NCBI GenBank assembly: GCA_050251195.1
Contig: JBFWNG010000014.1
Coordinates: forward strand, 13,788-77,787
Source: JBFWNG01 sp050251195
GTDB lineage: Bacteria > Bdellovibrionota_B > Oligoflexia > Oligoflexales > Oligoflexaceae
Direction of reading: 5' to 3'
Length of the DNA stretch: 64,000 nt
Both the position numbers and the translations under genes were made by a program. Under the pieces are notes generated by a model. That model saw nothing but the letters and a program-made list of their open reading frames with translations, searched no databases and had not been told where the DNA came from. This document shows, piece by piece, positions 51,857 through 61,378 of the stretch. How positions within the stretch are numbered: position 1 is the stretch's first letter; the number at the start of each line of letters is the position of its first letter.

Positions 51857-52954
51857 TCATGCTGTTTGTGGAGTTGCTTCGCCGGGCTTTAACTGATCTT
51901 CGATTTGCTTCCTCTTGGTCGCGCCGACATACAAGCTGATCAATCCTATGATCAAGGAAAAGAGCGCCGCCATCAGCAATGCCGGATGCCAGACAAGTCC
52001 AAGGACAAAGAAAATCAAGAAAGCCACACAACACACGATTCCGTTGATTGTCACTTTGTCATTGTACGCTATGGCGAGCTCTCCTTTGAGCATTCCTTTG
52101 CCATAGCCGTCAATGATCAGCCGTTTCTCCTGGGGCTTGAAAAAATAGCGCAAAGACGTTTTTGGACGGTACATGTACGTCACCTTCCAAAATGGCGTGT
52201 GTATGAGTTGAATGCCCGCAATCTCTAGTTCAGTTCGTACGTCCACAAGGTAGTCAACGTTGAGACAGGAGAGCTTATAATGATACAGCTCGATATGGGA
52301 CTTAGTCCGGCGCAGAGCCTCGTCCTCGGCAGCCTGAATGCCGAGAACTGGTAAGCCGTTGGCAAACTTGAATTCGAAGTACTTACGGACTTCATAGGCC
52401 GGTTTTAGGTTTTCGCCAGCGACGAGTCGCCCTCTCGACAAAGTAGAGTCCAGGGGGAATCCGTCCCATTCCACCCCTAATTGCTCTGCGGGTTGGTGAA
52501 GGCGCGCGAGACCCCAAGTTTCGCAAATATTTTTACGTGCGGATATCGCCCACCGATAACTTCGGCGGAACTGGCCCTGTTCGGTCAAGTATTCGCTGCC
52601 TTCGCCTCTCGACATGAACTTCGAGTGCTTTTTGACCAGGCCTTTCCAAGAGGTATGCCCCTCAAGAGATACGATCCAAAGCGGGACGCTCATGCCTTGA
52701 ATATCCGTAATAAAAAACTCGCTCTCGACCTGCCCCGGTTTATGGTGAAGGCGTTTCAACCATTCTATCGACAGGTCTTTGACCGTTGCGGGGTCAATGG
52801 TGTTTGGGATAATAAAGTGGTCACCGAAGAGCGACTTATTTCCGGTGGCTAAGTCCACTTTGAACGTAGTAGAACAAAACGGACACATGAGTAAGTAGTC
52901 CGAAAAATCGTATTGGGATGAGTTATTGCATGCCGGGCAATATAATTCATGCAT
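51857..52954 (-). CDS. Zinc-ribbon membrane protein
   Basis: About 365 residues. It begins MHELYCPACNNSS and continues to CPFCSTTF, a four-Cys zinc ribbon (residues ~6-29). A soluble region of about 280 residues follows, then two membrane segments near the C-terminus (about 297-340) and a short cytosolic tail. The start at 52954 is fixed by AAAGGAGG upstream; the longer frame lacks a ribosome site. No family name recognised; it may be a membrane-linked regulatory or trafficking protein. It is divergent from dnaK. Confidence 0.65.
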   Translation of the reverse strand: MHELYCPACNNSSQYDFSDYLLMCPFCSTTFKVDLATGNKSLFGDHFIIPNTIDPATVKDLSIEWLKRLHHKPGQVESEFFITDIQGMSVPLWIVSLEGHTSWKGLVKKHSKFMSRGEGSEYLTEQGQFRRSYRWAISARKNICETWGLARLHQPAEQLGVEWDGFPLDSTLSRGRLVAGENLKPAYEVRKYFEFKFANGLPVLGIQAAEDEALRRTKSHIELYHYKLSCLNVDYLVDVRTELEIAGIQLIHTPFWKVTYMYRPKTSLRYFFKPQEKRLIIDGYGKGMLKGELAIAYNDKVTINGIVCCVAFLIFFVLGLVWHPALLMAALFSLIIGLISLYVGATKRKQIEDQLKPGEATPQTA

Positions 52955-53108
52955 GGTAACCTCCTTTTTTACTAATAATAGCATGTTTGCGGTTGACACG
53001 GTGGAGATTGAACTTAACTTAAGGTCAGGTTTGTGGCGGTTTTCGCACTACCTCGGAAAATCAAAATAAGTCAATTTTTTTAATAACATCCGAATTAGGA
53101 GAGAAAAG

Positions 53109-55001
53109 ATGGGTAAAATCATAGGTATAGACCTCGGGACCACAAACTCCGTCGTCGCAGTGATGGAAAACGGGCAACCGAAAATCATCACAAATTCCGA
53201 AGGCAAACGCACCACCCCTAGCGTTGTAGCCTTTACAAAATCCGGCGAAGTCCTCGTTGGGGACGCTGCACGCCGTCAAGCAATCACTAACCCTCAGAAA
53301 ACTATATACTCTTCAAAAAGATTCATCGGTTGCACCTCTTCAGAAAGGGATGAAGAGGCCAAGCTGATGCCTTACAAGGTGACAAAGGGCAAGAATAACA
53401 TGGCTGCCTTCGACATCGACGGCAAGCTCTATACCCCCCCTGAAATTGCAGCAAAAATTCTCGCAAAACTCAAACAAGCAGCCGAGGATGAACTCGGAGA
53501 GACGATCACAGAAGCGGTAATTACCGTTCCCGCGTATTTTAACGATAGCCAAAGACAGGCTACCAAAGACGCAGGCCGGATCGCCGGGCTTGAAGTCAAA
53601 AGGATCGTTAACGAGCCGACCGCTGCGGCGCTAGCATATGGTCTCGACAAGAAGAAGGACGAGAAAATCGCCGTATTCGACTTTGGTGGCGGTACATTTG
53701 ACATTTCGATTCTTGAAGTCGGTGAAAACGTCGTCGAGGTACTGGGTACTAACGGTAACAACCACTTAGGTGGTGACAACATTGACGAAATCCTGATCGA
53801 CTTCCTCGTCAAGACCTTCAAGGACGAGTCCGGTATCGATATCAAAGGCGATCCCATGGCAATGCAGCGTCTAAGGGAAGCAGCGGAAAAAGCCAAGATC
53901 GAACTTTCGAGCGCGCAAACAACGGATATCAATCTCCCGTTCCTAACCGCTGACCAGACCGGACCCAAACACCTTAACTTGTCTCTTACGCGATCCAAAT
54001 TTGAGCAACTTATCGAGTCATTGGTCGAGAAGACACTCGAACCTTGCCGTCTTGTGCTGAAAGATGCAGGGATGGATACCAAGGACATCAACGAAGTAAT
54101 TCTTGTCGGCGGTTCCACGAGGATTCCGTTGGTTCAAAAGAAAGTGAAAGAATTCTTCAAAAAAGAGCCGAACAAATCCGTCAACCCGGATGAGGTTGTA
54201 GCTCTTGGTGCGGCAGTCCAGGGCGGCGTTCTTGCGGGAGACGTGAAGGACGTATTGTTGCTGGACGTTACGCCGCTTACACTGGGTATCGAGACCCTCG
54301 GCGGTGTTATGACAAGACTGATCGAGCGCAACACCACGATTCCCCACAAGAAGAGCCAAGTGTTTTCTACGGCCGCAGACAACCAGACGTCTGTAGAGAT
54401 CAATGTTCTTCAAGGCGAACGAGAGATGGCAAGGGACAATCGACAATTAGCGCGATTCACATTGCAGGATTTACCAGCGGCGCCAAGGGGCATTCCTCAA
54501 ATCGAAGTTACTTTCGATATCGATGCCAACGGTATCCTCTCGGTAGCTGCAAAAGACCTTGGCACTAATAAGGAACAGAGAATCACAGTTGAGGCTGGCA
54601 CTAAACTTGACGAGAAAGAAATCGATCGAATGGTTAAGGAAGCCGAAGCCAACAAGGAAACCGACAAGGCACGAAGGCAAGCTGTTGAAGAGAAAAACGG
54701 TTTGGATTCGATGATTTTTACAACCGAGAAAACGTTGAGAGATAATGCGAGCACAATCCCCGACGATCTTAAGAAGGATGTAGAGGCAGCATTGGCGCAG
54801 GCTAAGAGCAAGCTGACGTCTGAAAATGTCGACGAACTTAAAGCAGCGCGCGAGGCTCTAGAAGCGAAAACGCATAAACTTGCAGAGCTTATTTACAAGC
54901 AATCGGCTGATAAGCAAGGTGCGTCTGCCGGAGCAGCGGATGACGCCTCTCAGTCGTCATCAAGCAAGGATCCTAACGTTGTGGATGCAGAATTCGAATA
55001 A
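53109..55001 (+). CDS. dnaK: Chaperone DnaK (Hsp70)
   Basis: ATP-dependent chaperone of 630 residues. IGIDLGTTNSVVAV, VPAYFNDSQRQATKDAG and AVFDFGGGTFDIS mark the nucleotide-binding domain, and LLLDVTPLTLGIET starts the peptide-binding half; the end has the Gly/Ala/Ser-rich lid tail and DPNVVDAEFE. GGAGAG precedes the ATG. No CIRCE element or clear sigma-32 site is seen upstream; TTGACA at 52993-52998 could be a -35 with no good -10. grpE and dnaJ are not in the window, so the gene is monocistronic here. Confidence 0.97.
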   Translation: MGKIIGIDLGTTNSVVAVMENGQPKIITNSEGKRTTPSVVAFTKSGEVLVGDAARRQAITNPQKTIYSSKRFIGCTSSERDEEAKLMPYKVTKGKNNMAAFDIDGKLYTPPEIAAKILAKLKQAAEDELGETITEAVITVPAYFNDSQRQATKDAGRIAGLEVKRIVNEPTAAALAYGLDKKKDEKIAVFDFGGGTFDISILEVGENVVEVLGTNGNNHLGGDNIDEILIDFLVKTFKDESGIDIKGDPMAMQRLREAAEKAKIELSSAQTTDINLPFLTADQTGPKHLNLSLTRSKFEQLIESLVEKTLEPCRLVLKDAGMDTKDINEVILVGGSTRIPLVQKKVKEFFKKEPNKSVNPDEVVALGAAVQGGVLAGDVKDVLLLDVTPLTLGIETLGGVMTRLIERNTTIPHKKSQVFSTAADNQTSVEINVLQGEREMARDNRQLARFTLQDLPAAPRGIPQIEVTFDIDANGILSVAAKDLGTNKEQRITVEAGTKLDEKEIDRMVKEAEANKETDKARRQAVEEKNGLDSMIFTTEKTLRDNASTIPDDLKKDVEAALAQAKSKLTSENVDELKAAREALEAKTHKLAELIYKQSADKQGASAGAADDASQSSSSKDPNVVDAEFE

Positions 55002-55013
55002 TTCGTCCTGCGC

Positions 55014-55040
55014 GACCGGGTCGTTTTTGGCCCGGTCTTT
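55014..55040 (+). terminator. Terminator after dnaK
   Basis: GACCGGG (55014-55020) and CCCGGTC (55031-55037) form a 7-bp GC stem followed by TTT, 12 bp after the dnaK stop. It overlaps the stop of the convergent gene at 55039. Confidence 0.7.
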
Positions 55041-55521
55041 ATGTGCTTAGTTGCTCAATGACCTGCTGCAAAGTTTTCCACGCAATTGCTTTTAACTCAG
55101 GTCTCTCAAGCATCTCTTGCGGGTGCGGTATAGCTAATAGAACGGTTTCCTTGTCAACAACCTCGTTGGCTTGATCTTTTACTTCATTTCCAAAGCAAAT
55201 AACAAATCGCGGTTTCCTAGCCAGGGCTCCGGCAAGAGCTTCAGGCCCTTCAGCGTACTTTATTGCCACGCGGGACTCATCAAGTTTTATTGACCTGGCA
55301 ATTTTTGCGGTCAATGCGGCTTCATCGGATCCAGATTTCGGTTGTAGGGTACCAAGAAAAATCACCGTGAGCGGGTTCGTGAACTTTGGCCGCGAAGCGT
55401 CCTGAAGCGACAACCCTCGTTCCTCGAGCCATACGCGATAACAATGCAATTGATGGGCGTGATTGATCATTAGTTTTAATTCTCTGCGAAAAGTATTACT
55501 ACGTGGGTCTAAAAAACTCAA
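55039..55521 (-). CDS. Uncharacterised protein with faint uracil-DNA-glycosylase likeness
   Basis: Up to 160 residues; the ATG at 55470 is an alternative to the TTG at 55521. The C-terminal half has FVICFGNEVKDQ and the segment IPHPQEMLERPELKAIAWKTLQQ, which recalls the HPS...P..K..AW..L motif at the end of family 4/5 uracil-DNA glycosylases; the middle FLGTLQPKSGSDEAAL could match the first motif weakly. The catalytic N-terminal motif and Fe-S Cys are not visible, so I do not assign activity. It lies between the dnaK terminator and the receiver-TPR gene on the same strand. Confidence 0.45.
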   Translation of the reverse strand: MSFLDPRSNTFRRELKLMINHAHQLHCYRVWLEERGLSLQDASRPKFTNPLTVIFLGTLQPKSGSDEAALTAKIARSIKLDESRVAIKYAEGPEALAGALARKPRFVICFGNEVKDQANEVVDKETVLLAIPHPQEMLERPELKAIAWKTLQQVIEQLST

Positions 55522-55549
55522 TTTATAAAGTGATAAGGGCCGCGATCTG

Positions 55550-57079
55550 TTAGGAAACGAGTTTGCGTGGCGTGCGCTGCCGAGTTTGCAGCGCTTCTTT
55601 CAGGCTGCGGACGGATTCGTTGATTTGTGGATTGTTGGGTATTTTGGAGGCTAGTTTAAGATACAAGAAATAGCCTTTTGCATATTCCTTTGAATTTACG
55701 AATACCTGCCCCATTCGGAAGAGTATCTCTTTTGCCAACGCTGGATCGGCGTTCTTTATGCAATGGATAAGTGCCATTTCGGCTTCGGTAAACTTGCCAA
55801 GAGCGATGAGCAGACCTCCCAGATTGAGGGTTATCTGCGGATCGTTGCTGACTTTTCTTGCGTCGTTGAAAACCTGGACAGCTTGATCGTATTGGGCTTG
55901 TTTTATCAGTATTTGTCCTTTAAGGATCATGGCATCTACAAAGTCTGCCTTTCTTTTGAGAGCATCGTCCAGAATGCCGTGAGCTGCTTCAAATTCTCCC
56001 GTTCTCACATAGAGCGAAGCCAAGACGATATAAGTATCCAGTCTGTTGGGATGGGCCTTCTTTTCATCTTTCAGAAGGTTCTCGGCGAGCTTCCCTTTTT
56101 CGGCCGCCATAGCGTTTTTAACCATCATCTCCAAAGCTTTGGTAAATGTTGGATGGTGCTTGCGAGCGCGTTTCAAATAGTAAAGCGATTTATCGAGATT
56201 TCCGAGCTCGGCATGAGTAGCCCCCATGCCGACCAGCGCCGCGCGCAATTTACCATCCTCAAGGAGTGCTGCTCGGTAATGCTGAGTCGCCTCTTTGAGA
56301 AGGCCGTGCTTTAGGAGGAGATTCCCCAGCTTAATTTGCCTCTGCGGTTGCTTCGGGTTCATCTTCAATTCGCTCTGCATGTATTTGATTGCGTCTAGTT
56401 CTTCGCCAGCGTCAAGATAGATAGTGCCCAAGGTCGAATAGCTTTTGACAAAACTAGGATGGTTTTCGATATTTTTCTTCAAGGTCATGATCGCGTCTTG
56501 AAGATCTTTTTGCATGAGATAGATGTGAGCCAAAATGTGATTCGCTCTTGCGCTCAAAGGATCTATTTTTAGAGCATTCAACACCGCTTCTTTCGCCGTC
56601 GAGAGATCCTTCTCCAGGACGCCCCGTTCGGCTTTCCGAACATTGTAGAGCAACGGCGGAGGAGAATGATATTTGTTGAGAACCGCGAATATTTTTTTGC
56701 CGATATCGTTCGGATTGAACGGCTTGAGGATGTAATCGGTGGCGCCAAGTTCTGCGGCCTTAACAATATCGTCTTTTCCGGCTTCGCCCGTCACAATCAC
56801 GATCGGAACGTCGCAGTTTGCGTCGGTATTGCGGAGAAATGATATGAGATCAAAACCGGTTCCGGCCTTGAAAAACAGATCGCAGAGAACAAGGTCCACC
56901 ATTTGTTCGGCAAATACGGTCTTTGCGTCAGCGATATTGGTGCACTCTATGACGTTATCGAGTTTCAATTTTACGAATATTTTGGCAATCGACTTTCGAA
57001 TCAAGTCGTGCTCGTCGACAATCAGCACTCTAATCTTGCCGGGGTCGAAATTCAATTTTTGTGGAGAAAAATCAACCAT
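55550..57079 (-). CDS. Receiver-TPR response regulator with intact phosphosite
   Basis: A 509-residue cytosolic protein: receiver (about 15-135) and about nine tetratricopeptide repeats (about 145-490). Unlike the two related proteins at 16476 and 17924, this receiver keeps Asp22, phosphoacceptor Asp67 (VLCDLFF), Thr97 and Lys119 (ILKPF). It should be a working phospho-switch driving TPR-mediated contacts. The next gene upstream on the same strand is also a TPR protein, followed by rny, so a four-gene cluster of scaffolds and an RNA-decay enzyme is possible. Confidence 0.87.
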   Translation of the reverse strand: MVDFSPQKLNFDPGKIRVLIVDEHDLIRKSIAKIFVKLKLDNVIECTNIADAKTVFAEQMVDLVLCDLFFKAGTGFDLISFLRNTDANCDVPIVIVTGEAGKDDIVKAAELGATDYILKPFNPNDIGKKIFAVLNKYHSPPPLLYNVRKAERGVLEKDLSTAKEAVLNALKIDPLSARANHILAHIYLMQKDLQDAIMTLKKNIENHPSFVKSYSTLGTIYLDAGEELDAIKYMQSELKMNPKQPQRQIKLGNLLLKHGLLKEATQHYRAALLEDGKLRAALVGMGATHAELGNLDKSLYYLKRARKHHPTFTKALEMMVKNAMAAEKGKLAENLLKDEKKAHPNRLDTYIVLASLYVRTGEFEAAHGILDDALKRKADFVDAMILKGQILIKQAQYDQAVQVFNDARKVSNDPQITLNLGGLLIALGKFTEAEMALIHCIKNADPALAKEILFRMGQVFVNSKEYAKGYFLYLKLASKIPNNPQINESVRSLKEALQTRQRTPRKLVS

Positions 57080-57190
57080 AAAGGTTAGATCGGCGGCCCG
57101 ACTAAATGCTTAACCTCGTTTCCGCCTCTCCGTAGAATTATTTTGTAACTATATGTAAATATAGCGTAAATTTGTCATCGAGAGTCGAGA

Positions 57191-57889
57191 TTATGCGTCG
57201 GTTAATGAGGAAAGAATCAGGTAAGTTTTGGCGGCTCGATCAGAATTTTGCTCTGCCTTGCGCCAGTGGTCCTTTGCGAGATCAACCTGGCCGGCCTTGT
57301 AGTAAAGAAGACCCATCAAAGTTCTCGCCTCGGAATGCTCGGGATCTGTTCTCAGAACTTCGCTGAGTTCGTTGTACGTTTTGTCAATTTGATTTTCATC
57401 CAAAAAAAGTTTGGCGAGCTTAAGTCGAGCGTCAACGTTTTGCGGATGAAGCATAACCGCTTGGCGATACTCCGACGTAGCTTGTTCAAGGAAGCCTGTT
57501 TCTTCGTAATTTATGCCGCTCGCAAGATGTTGCTGAGAAAAGTTTTTAAGGATTAGATTGGGAATCTTGTGGTTTGAATCAACGTACTTCTTCGCTTCTT
57601 CGAAGGTCTTTTGCGCCCTCTCATAGAGGCCAAGGTCGGAAAGCGTCACCACGAGATTGAGCGAAGCCTCTGTGTAGGAAGGATCCATTTCAATCGAACG
57701 CGTAAAGCATTCAATAGCGTCGTTGAACCGACTTTGCTTGTGATAGATAAGCCCTAGCGAGAGGTACAAAAAGCTTGAAGACGGATAGTCCTCCAGATGA
57801 TTCAAGATAAGCTTCTCGGCCGCATCGTACCGACCGAGATTGGCATATAGATCAACCTTTGTTTTTAGGAGGTTTTCGTCGAGGCCCAT
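57191..57889 (-). CDS. TPR-repeat protein next to rny
   Basis: A 232-residue cytosolic protein with about five tetratricopeptide repeats throughout (for example SSFLYLSLGLIYHKQSRFNDAIECF and ARTLMGLLYYKAGQVDLAKDHW). No other domain. GGAG lies 8 bases before the ATG. It follows rny by 14 bp on the same strand, so the two are likely co-transcribed. It might be an adaptor for the RNase Y-like protein (inference). Confidence 0.75.
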   Translation of the reverse strand: MGLDENLLKTKVDLYANLGRYDAAEKLILNHLEDYPSSSFLYLSLGLIYHKQSRFNDAIECFTRSIEMDPSYTEASLNLVVTLSDLGLYERAQKTFEEAKKYVDSNHKIPNLILKNFSQQHLASGINYEETGFLEQATSEYRQAVMLHPQNVDARLKLAKLFLDENQIDKTYNELSEVLRTDPEHSEARTLMGLLYYKAGQVDLAKDHWRKAEQNSDRAAKTYLILSSLTDA

Positions 57890-57903
57890 CCTGAGATCTC
57901 CGA

Positions 57904-59490
57904 CTAAGCTACAGCTGACGCTTCATACTTCCTAGATACGAGAACTTTTATCTGACCGGGGAAAGCGACCTCCTCGGCTATTTTCTTAGCAATTTTCTCA
58001 GTGAGGTGTTTCAGGTCGTTCTCTTTGATCCGGTTATTATTGACTTCAATATGGACTTCTCTTCCGCCGCTCATGATGGCCATTTTTTCGATTCCGTCAA
58101 AGCTTCGGACAACTTGCTCGATTGCGGAAAGCCGGATCTGGTATCCCTCTTCCAAGTTCACTCTTGCTCCAGGCCGGGCTCCGGAAAGGGTGTCTGCTGA
58201 CTTAAGGACGTAGCTCATGGGAGTGTCGAGGATGAGATCGTTGTGATGTGACATTACCGTGTCGCATATGAGTTTGCCTTCACCAAAGCGGTCGGCGTAA
58301 TCAGCGCTAATTACCGCATGGCTTCCCTCAATTCGGTAATCGATACCCTTGCCAATGTCGTGAAGTAAGCCACACCTTTTTGCTTTGTCCACATCAAGCC
58401 CAAGTTCGGTTGCCAGAATGCCCGCTAGTTTTGCCACTTCAAGAGAGTGATGGAATTGATTTTGGCGATAGCTTGTTCTCCAATTGAGAGCGCCAACCAT
58501 TCGTTGAATTTCTGGATGCAGATCTCGAACTCGGAGTTCCTTTACCGCTTGGGCTCCCAAAATTTCCGCTTGTCGATTGAGGGCTTGTTTATGCCGGTCA
58601 TAGACCTTTGCCGCACGGTTCCATTGCTGAGCTGGTTTGGTCAGCAGCTCGTTCAGGGTGAGTTTGACCGCTTCCTTGTAAATACCGTAGCCGCCGCCGA
58701 GTCGAATTGTCGGTTGAGCGACATCCTCGGTGTCGAGTTCGATTTCAACGCCCTCGCTCAATTCCTTGAGCTCTTCCAAGATTCTGAAGTTGTTGGCTTC
58801 CAGGGCATTCAATACTCTTCTGTCTTGCAGTTCAACATGGTTAAGGGACTTGGGCCAAATGAATGTAGGTTCGTAGCGAGACAACAGGCGGCTCAGCATG
58901 CGATCGGCGAAGCGGCGTCCGTGGGTCTCTAGATCTTCCATTAAATCTTTCGCTCTTTTTTGTTTTTCAAGCACGCGATCATTGGTGAGTTTTTCGATCA
59001 ATTCCTCTTTTAAATTCTTCATATTGAGTTCAGATATTTTTTCCAAGGTAACAAGCATCTCGTTGCGCGCAGAACCCACCTCTTCAATCTTCGCCTCGTA
59101 TTGTCGGGTTAGGCCAGCTACCTTTTCCTTATGTTGTTGCAGATCTTTTTCTTGTTTTGCGATCCTGCCCTCAGCTTGCTCCACCGATTCTATGAGAGAC
59201 TCGAGCTCTTGTTCTTGTATCTCCAAATCTTGCTCTCTGTCGGCTAGCTGGGAGTTGATCTCTTCACGGTTGAGGGCGAGTTGCTCTTCGAATCGAGTCT
59301 TTGTTTCCTTGATGATTTGTTCTTTTCGCTTTTTGGCTTTCTCGATGACGCCGAGGTGTTGCTGCTTGTCCTCAGAGAGGAGACGCCGCGGCAGTGTCTT
59401 AAGCAGGACCAGAAAAAAGGCATAGCCTAAAACCAAGCCAGAAAGGAGTAAGTACGCTAAATTTATTGAAAAAAATGAATCTGTCGCCAT
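57904..59490 (-). CDS. rny: RNase Y homologue with degenerate KH domain
   Basis: Membrane-anchored endoribonuclease that starts mRNA decay in its known relatives. The length of 528 residues is usual. A membrane anchor at about 8-30 is followed by a long coiled coil (about 40-195), a middle region where the KH domain belongs (about 215-285), and an HD domain with NQFHHSLEVAKLAGILA and the metal pair His377-Asp378 (LLHDIGKG), then SHH and the closing segment ending SRKYEASAVA. In the KH position the RNA-binding GxxG motif (GREGRN in relatives) is missing: the sequence reads LEANNFRI. RNA recognition is therefore probably altered. Confidence 0.87.
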   Translation of the reverse strand: MATDSFFSINLAYLLLSGLVLGYAFFLVLLKTLPRRLLSEDKQQHLGVIEKAKKRKEQIIKETKTRFEEQLALNREEINSQLADREQDLEIQEQELESLIESVEQAEGRIAKQEKDLQQHKEKVAGLTRQYEAKIEEVGSARNEMLVTLEKISELNMKNLKEELIEKLTNDRVLEKQKRAKDLMEDLETHGRRFADRMLSRLLSRYEPTFIWPKSLNHVELQDRRVLNALEANNFRILEELKELSEGVEIELDTEDVAQPTIRLGGGYGIYKEAVKLTLNELLTKPAQQWNRAAKVYDRHKQALNRQAEILGAQAVKELRVRDLHPEIQRMVGALNWRTSYRQNQFHHSLEVAKLAGILATELGLDVDKAKRCGLLHDIGKGIDYRIEGSHAVISADYADRFGEGKLICDTVMSHHNDLILDTPMSYVLKSADTLSGARPGARVNLEEGYQIRLSAIEQVVRSFDGIEKMAIMSGGREVHIEVNNNRIKENDLKHLTEKIAKKIAEEVAFPGQIKVLVSRKYEASAVA

Positions 59491-59630
59491 TGATTAGTAT
59501 CCTGCCATAACGTTGGTCAAAGAAGAAATACGGATTGATAAACCGTCAAATCGAGAAAAGTTATCCCACTTTATTGTAATATATTATTTGAGTCTTGTTG
59601 CATAATCATTATTTCCTGGGGATAACTTCG

Positions 59631-60434
59631 ATGGACGACCGCCAAATACTCAGATTTATCAGCGATTCTATTAAATTAGCGGGTAATGAACTTATGCGTC
59701 TTTTTGCTCAAGACACGCAGGTTTCCGTAAAGGCCGATTCGAGCTTTGTGACCGAGGCTGACATAGCCAGCGAAAAAATAATCATTTCCAAGATAAAGGA
59801 AGCCTTTCCGGACGATATTATTCTTTCGGAAGAGGCCGGTCTTTCTTCCGTCTCCCGTGAGCCTGGGCGCTACATATGGATTGTGGACCCACTGGACGGT
59901 ACAACCAATTTTGCCAACCGTTATCCGTTTTTCTGCGTTTCTTGCGGACGTGGGCAATTTTTGCCCAATGGTAAGATCGATATTGTTGCAGGCGGTATCG
60001 AGGATCCCATCCGTAAGAGGACTTACCTCGCAGGCAAGGGGTTAGGTGCGACCTGCAACAACAAGCCCATCAGGATTGGAAAGCAAAGAGAGCTTTCTCA
60101 GTCTTTCTTAGTTACGGGATTCTATTACAATCGCGGCGAAAGGCTCAAAAAGGATGTGGAGCGGTTCCAGAAGCTCGCAACCCACTGCCAGAGCATCAGA
60201 CGTGACGGGGCTGCTGCCCTAGATCTCGCCTTGGTGGCAGAGGGGATTTACGACGGTTTTTGGGAGTTGGGGCTTCAACCTTGGGACATAGCGGCGGGGG
60301 CTATCCTTGTTACGGAGGCCGGAGGAATTCTCACAAACTACGGTTCTTCCCCCAACTCATTTTTTGATATTGAAGGAGAAGGTTTGGTTGCTGGCCACCC
60401 CTACACCGTGGAACAAATTTCGGCGTTGTTATAG
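59631..60434 (+). CDS. Inositol monophosphatase family protein
   Basis: Mg2+-dependent phosphatase of about 267 residues. Family motifs are ordered: LSEEAG (metal-binding Glu), WIVDPLDGTTNFANRYPFF (the DPLDGTTN core), and near the C-terminus WDIAAGAILVTEAGGI. The ATG at 59631 has GGGGA 8 bases before it; an upstream TTG only adds unlikely residues. It resembles SuhB. The substrate could be inositol-1-phosphate or a related sugar phosphate. Confidence 0.9.
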   Translation: MDDRQILRFISDSIKLAGNELMRLFAQDTQVSVKADSSFVTEADIASEKIIISKIKEAFPDDIILSEEAGLSSVSREPGRYIWIVDPLDGTTNFANRYPFFCVSCGRGQFLPNGKIDIVAGGIEDPIRKRTYLAGKGLGATCNNKPIRIGKQRELSQSFLVTGFYYNRGERLKKDVERFQKLATHCQSIRRDGAAALDLALVAEGIYDGFWELGLQPWDIAAGAILVTEAGGILTNYGSSPNSFFDIEGEGLVAGHPYTVEQISALL

Positions 60435-60511
60435 TTTCGATTTTGGCCGTCGTACGCTAGAATAAAGGGACCTTGGCAAGAAATATAAGACGCGGAGAAC
60501 AAAAAAATCAG

Positions 60512-61249
60512 ATGAAAGCGGTACGGCTTATTTGCACAAAAAAAACAGTGATGTTGGTGGTGGTTTTCCTTGCGAGTCAAAATCTCGTTGCAAAGACCCT
60601 TGTTCAAAAAAATGATCGAATAGAAATCGATTGGTCGAATCAACGGGTTCGATACTTCGGACAAGCTAGCTCCGAGAACTTCCGAGAGGCTGAACTCGCT
60701 GCCTGGCAAGAGGGGGCGACATACCTGAATACGGCCCTCCCCAAGAGAGAAGAGAAAGACCTTTTGTCCGACGTGCCGCCTAAGCGGATTGCTCAGAGTT
60801 CATATTCCTATGATACGACGTACTTTGGCGACGGGACTGTAAAGGTTTATCTCGAAAGTAAAATGGCGAGCCTTTTCCATCAAGATATTGCTCAACTCAG
60901 GCCTATGACCGAAGCGGATTCTAAAGCGAAAAATTCGGCGCTCATAGTCCGGGTAGGTACAAAGGCGACGCCGTCCGCACTATTTAAGATTGTGTCGGGA
61001 ACAGGCCAAACGCTTTATTCCGTTGAAAACGTCACCAAAGACGGATTCCAAAAAAATCTGATGGGAAGGTGGTTCGAGGCAACTGGCGGCAAAAGCTACA
61101 CAGATTTTGCTGGTGAAAATCCCGTCCAGGTCGATGCCACTGTATCCGAACCCGGTGTTTTCGTCGTTTCCGAAAGCATGTGGAATGAGGCTATGACCGA
61201 AAATCCCGGTTTGCTTGCTCAGGCGAAGGTAGCTATCCTCGCGGAATGA
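60512..61249 (+). CDS. Exported protein of unknown function
   Basis: About 245 residues from the ATG at 60512. A basic N-terminus and hydrophobic core end near QNLVAKT, a probable signal peptide. The mature part reads IEIDWSNQRVRYFGQASSENFREAELAAWQEGATYL, then SSYSYDTTYFGDGTVKVYLES; this recalls LPP20-like proteins in outline, with conserved Ala-rich helix and strand. No domain is certain. Gap of 129 bp before rpmI. Confidence 0.5.
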   Translation: MKAVRLICTKKTVMLVVVFLASQNLVAKTLVQKNDRIEIDWSNQRVRYFGQASSENFREAELAAWQEGATYLNTALPKREEKDLLSDVPPKRIAQSSYSYDTTYFGDGTVKVYLESKMASLFHQDIAQLRPMTEADSKAKNSALIVRVGTKATPSALFKIVSGTGQTLYSVENVTKDGFQKNLMGRWFEATGGKSYTDFAGENPVQVDATVSEPGVFVVSESMWNEAMTENPGLLAQAKVAILAE

Positions 61250-61309
61250 CGAAACCCTTACAGGCAACGTCTTTCCGCAGGGCTTGCCAAAAAAATAATC
61301 AAACTGTTA

Positions 61310-61338
61310 TTGCTTCCCCACTTCTTAAGTGCTAGTAT
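61310..61338 (+). promoter_or_regulatory. Promoter of rpmI-rplT
   Basis: TTGCTT (61310-61315), 17 bp, then extended -10 TGCTAGTAT with TAGTAT at 61333-61338. The transcript would start near 61345 and open with the near-palindrome GTGAGAAAATTTTTCAC, a possible site for L20-type autoregulation (inference). Confidence 0.4.
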
Positions 61339-61378
61339 CCCGTCTTCGTGAGAAAATTTTTCACAGGTTGGTGGGTAA

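Noticed and set aside
52985..53100. Heat-shock operator (CIRCE) or sigma-32 promoter for dnaK
   Set aside because: Neither the TTAGCACTC-type inverted repeat nor a CCCCAT-type -10 is present.
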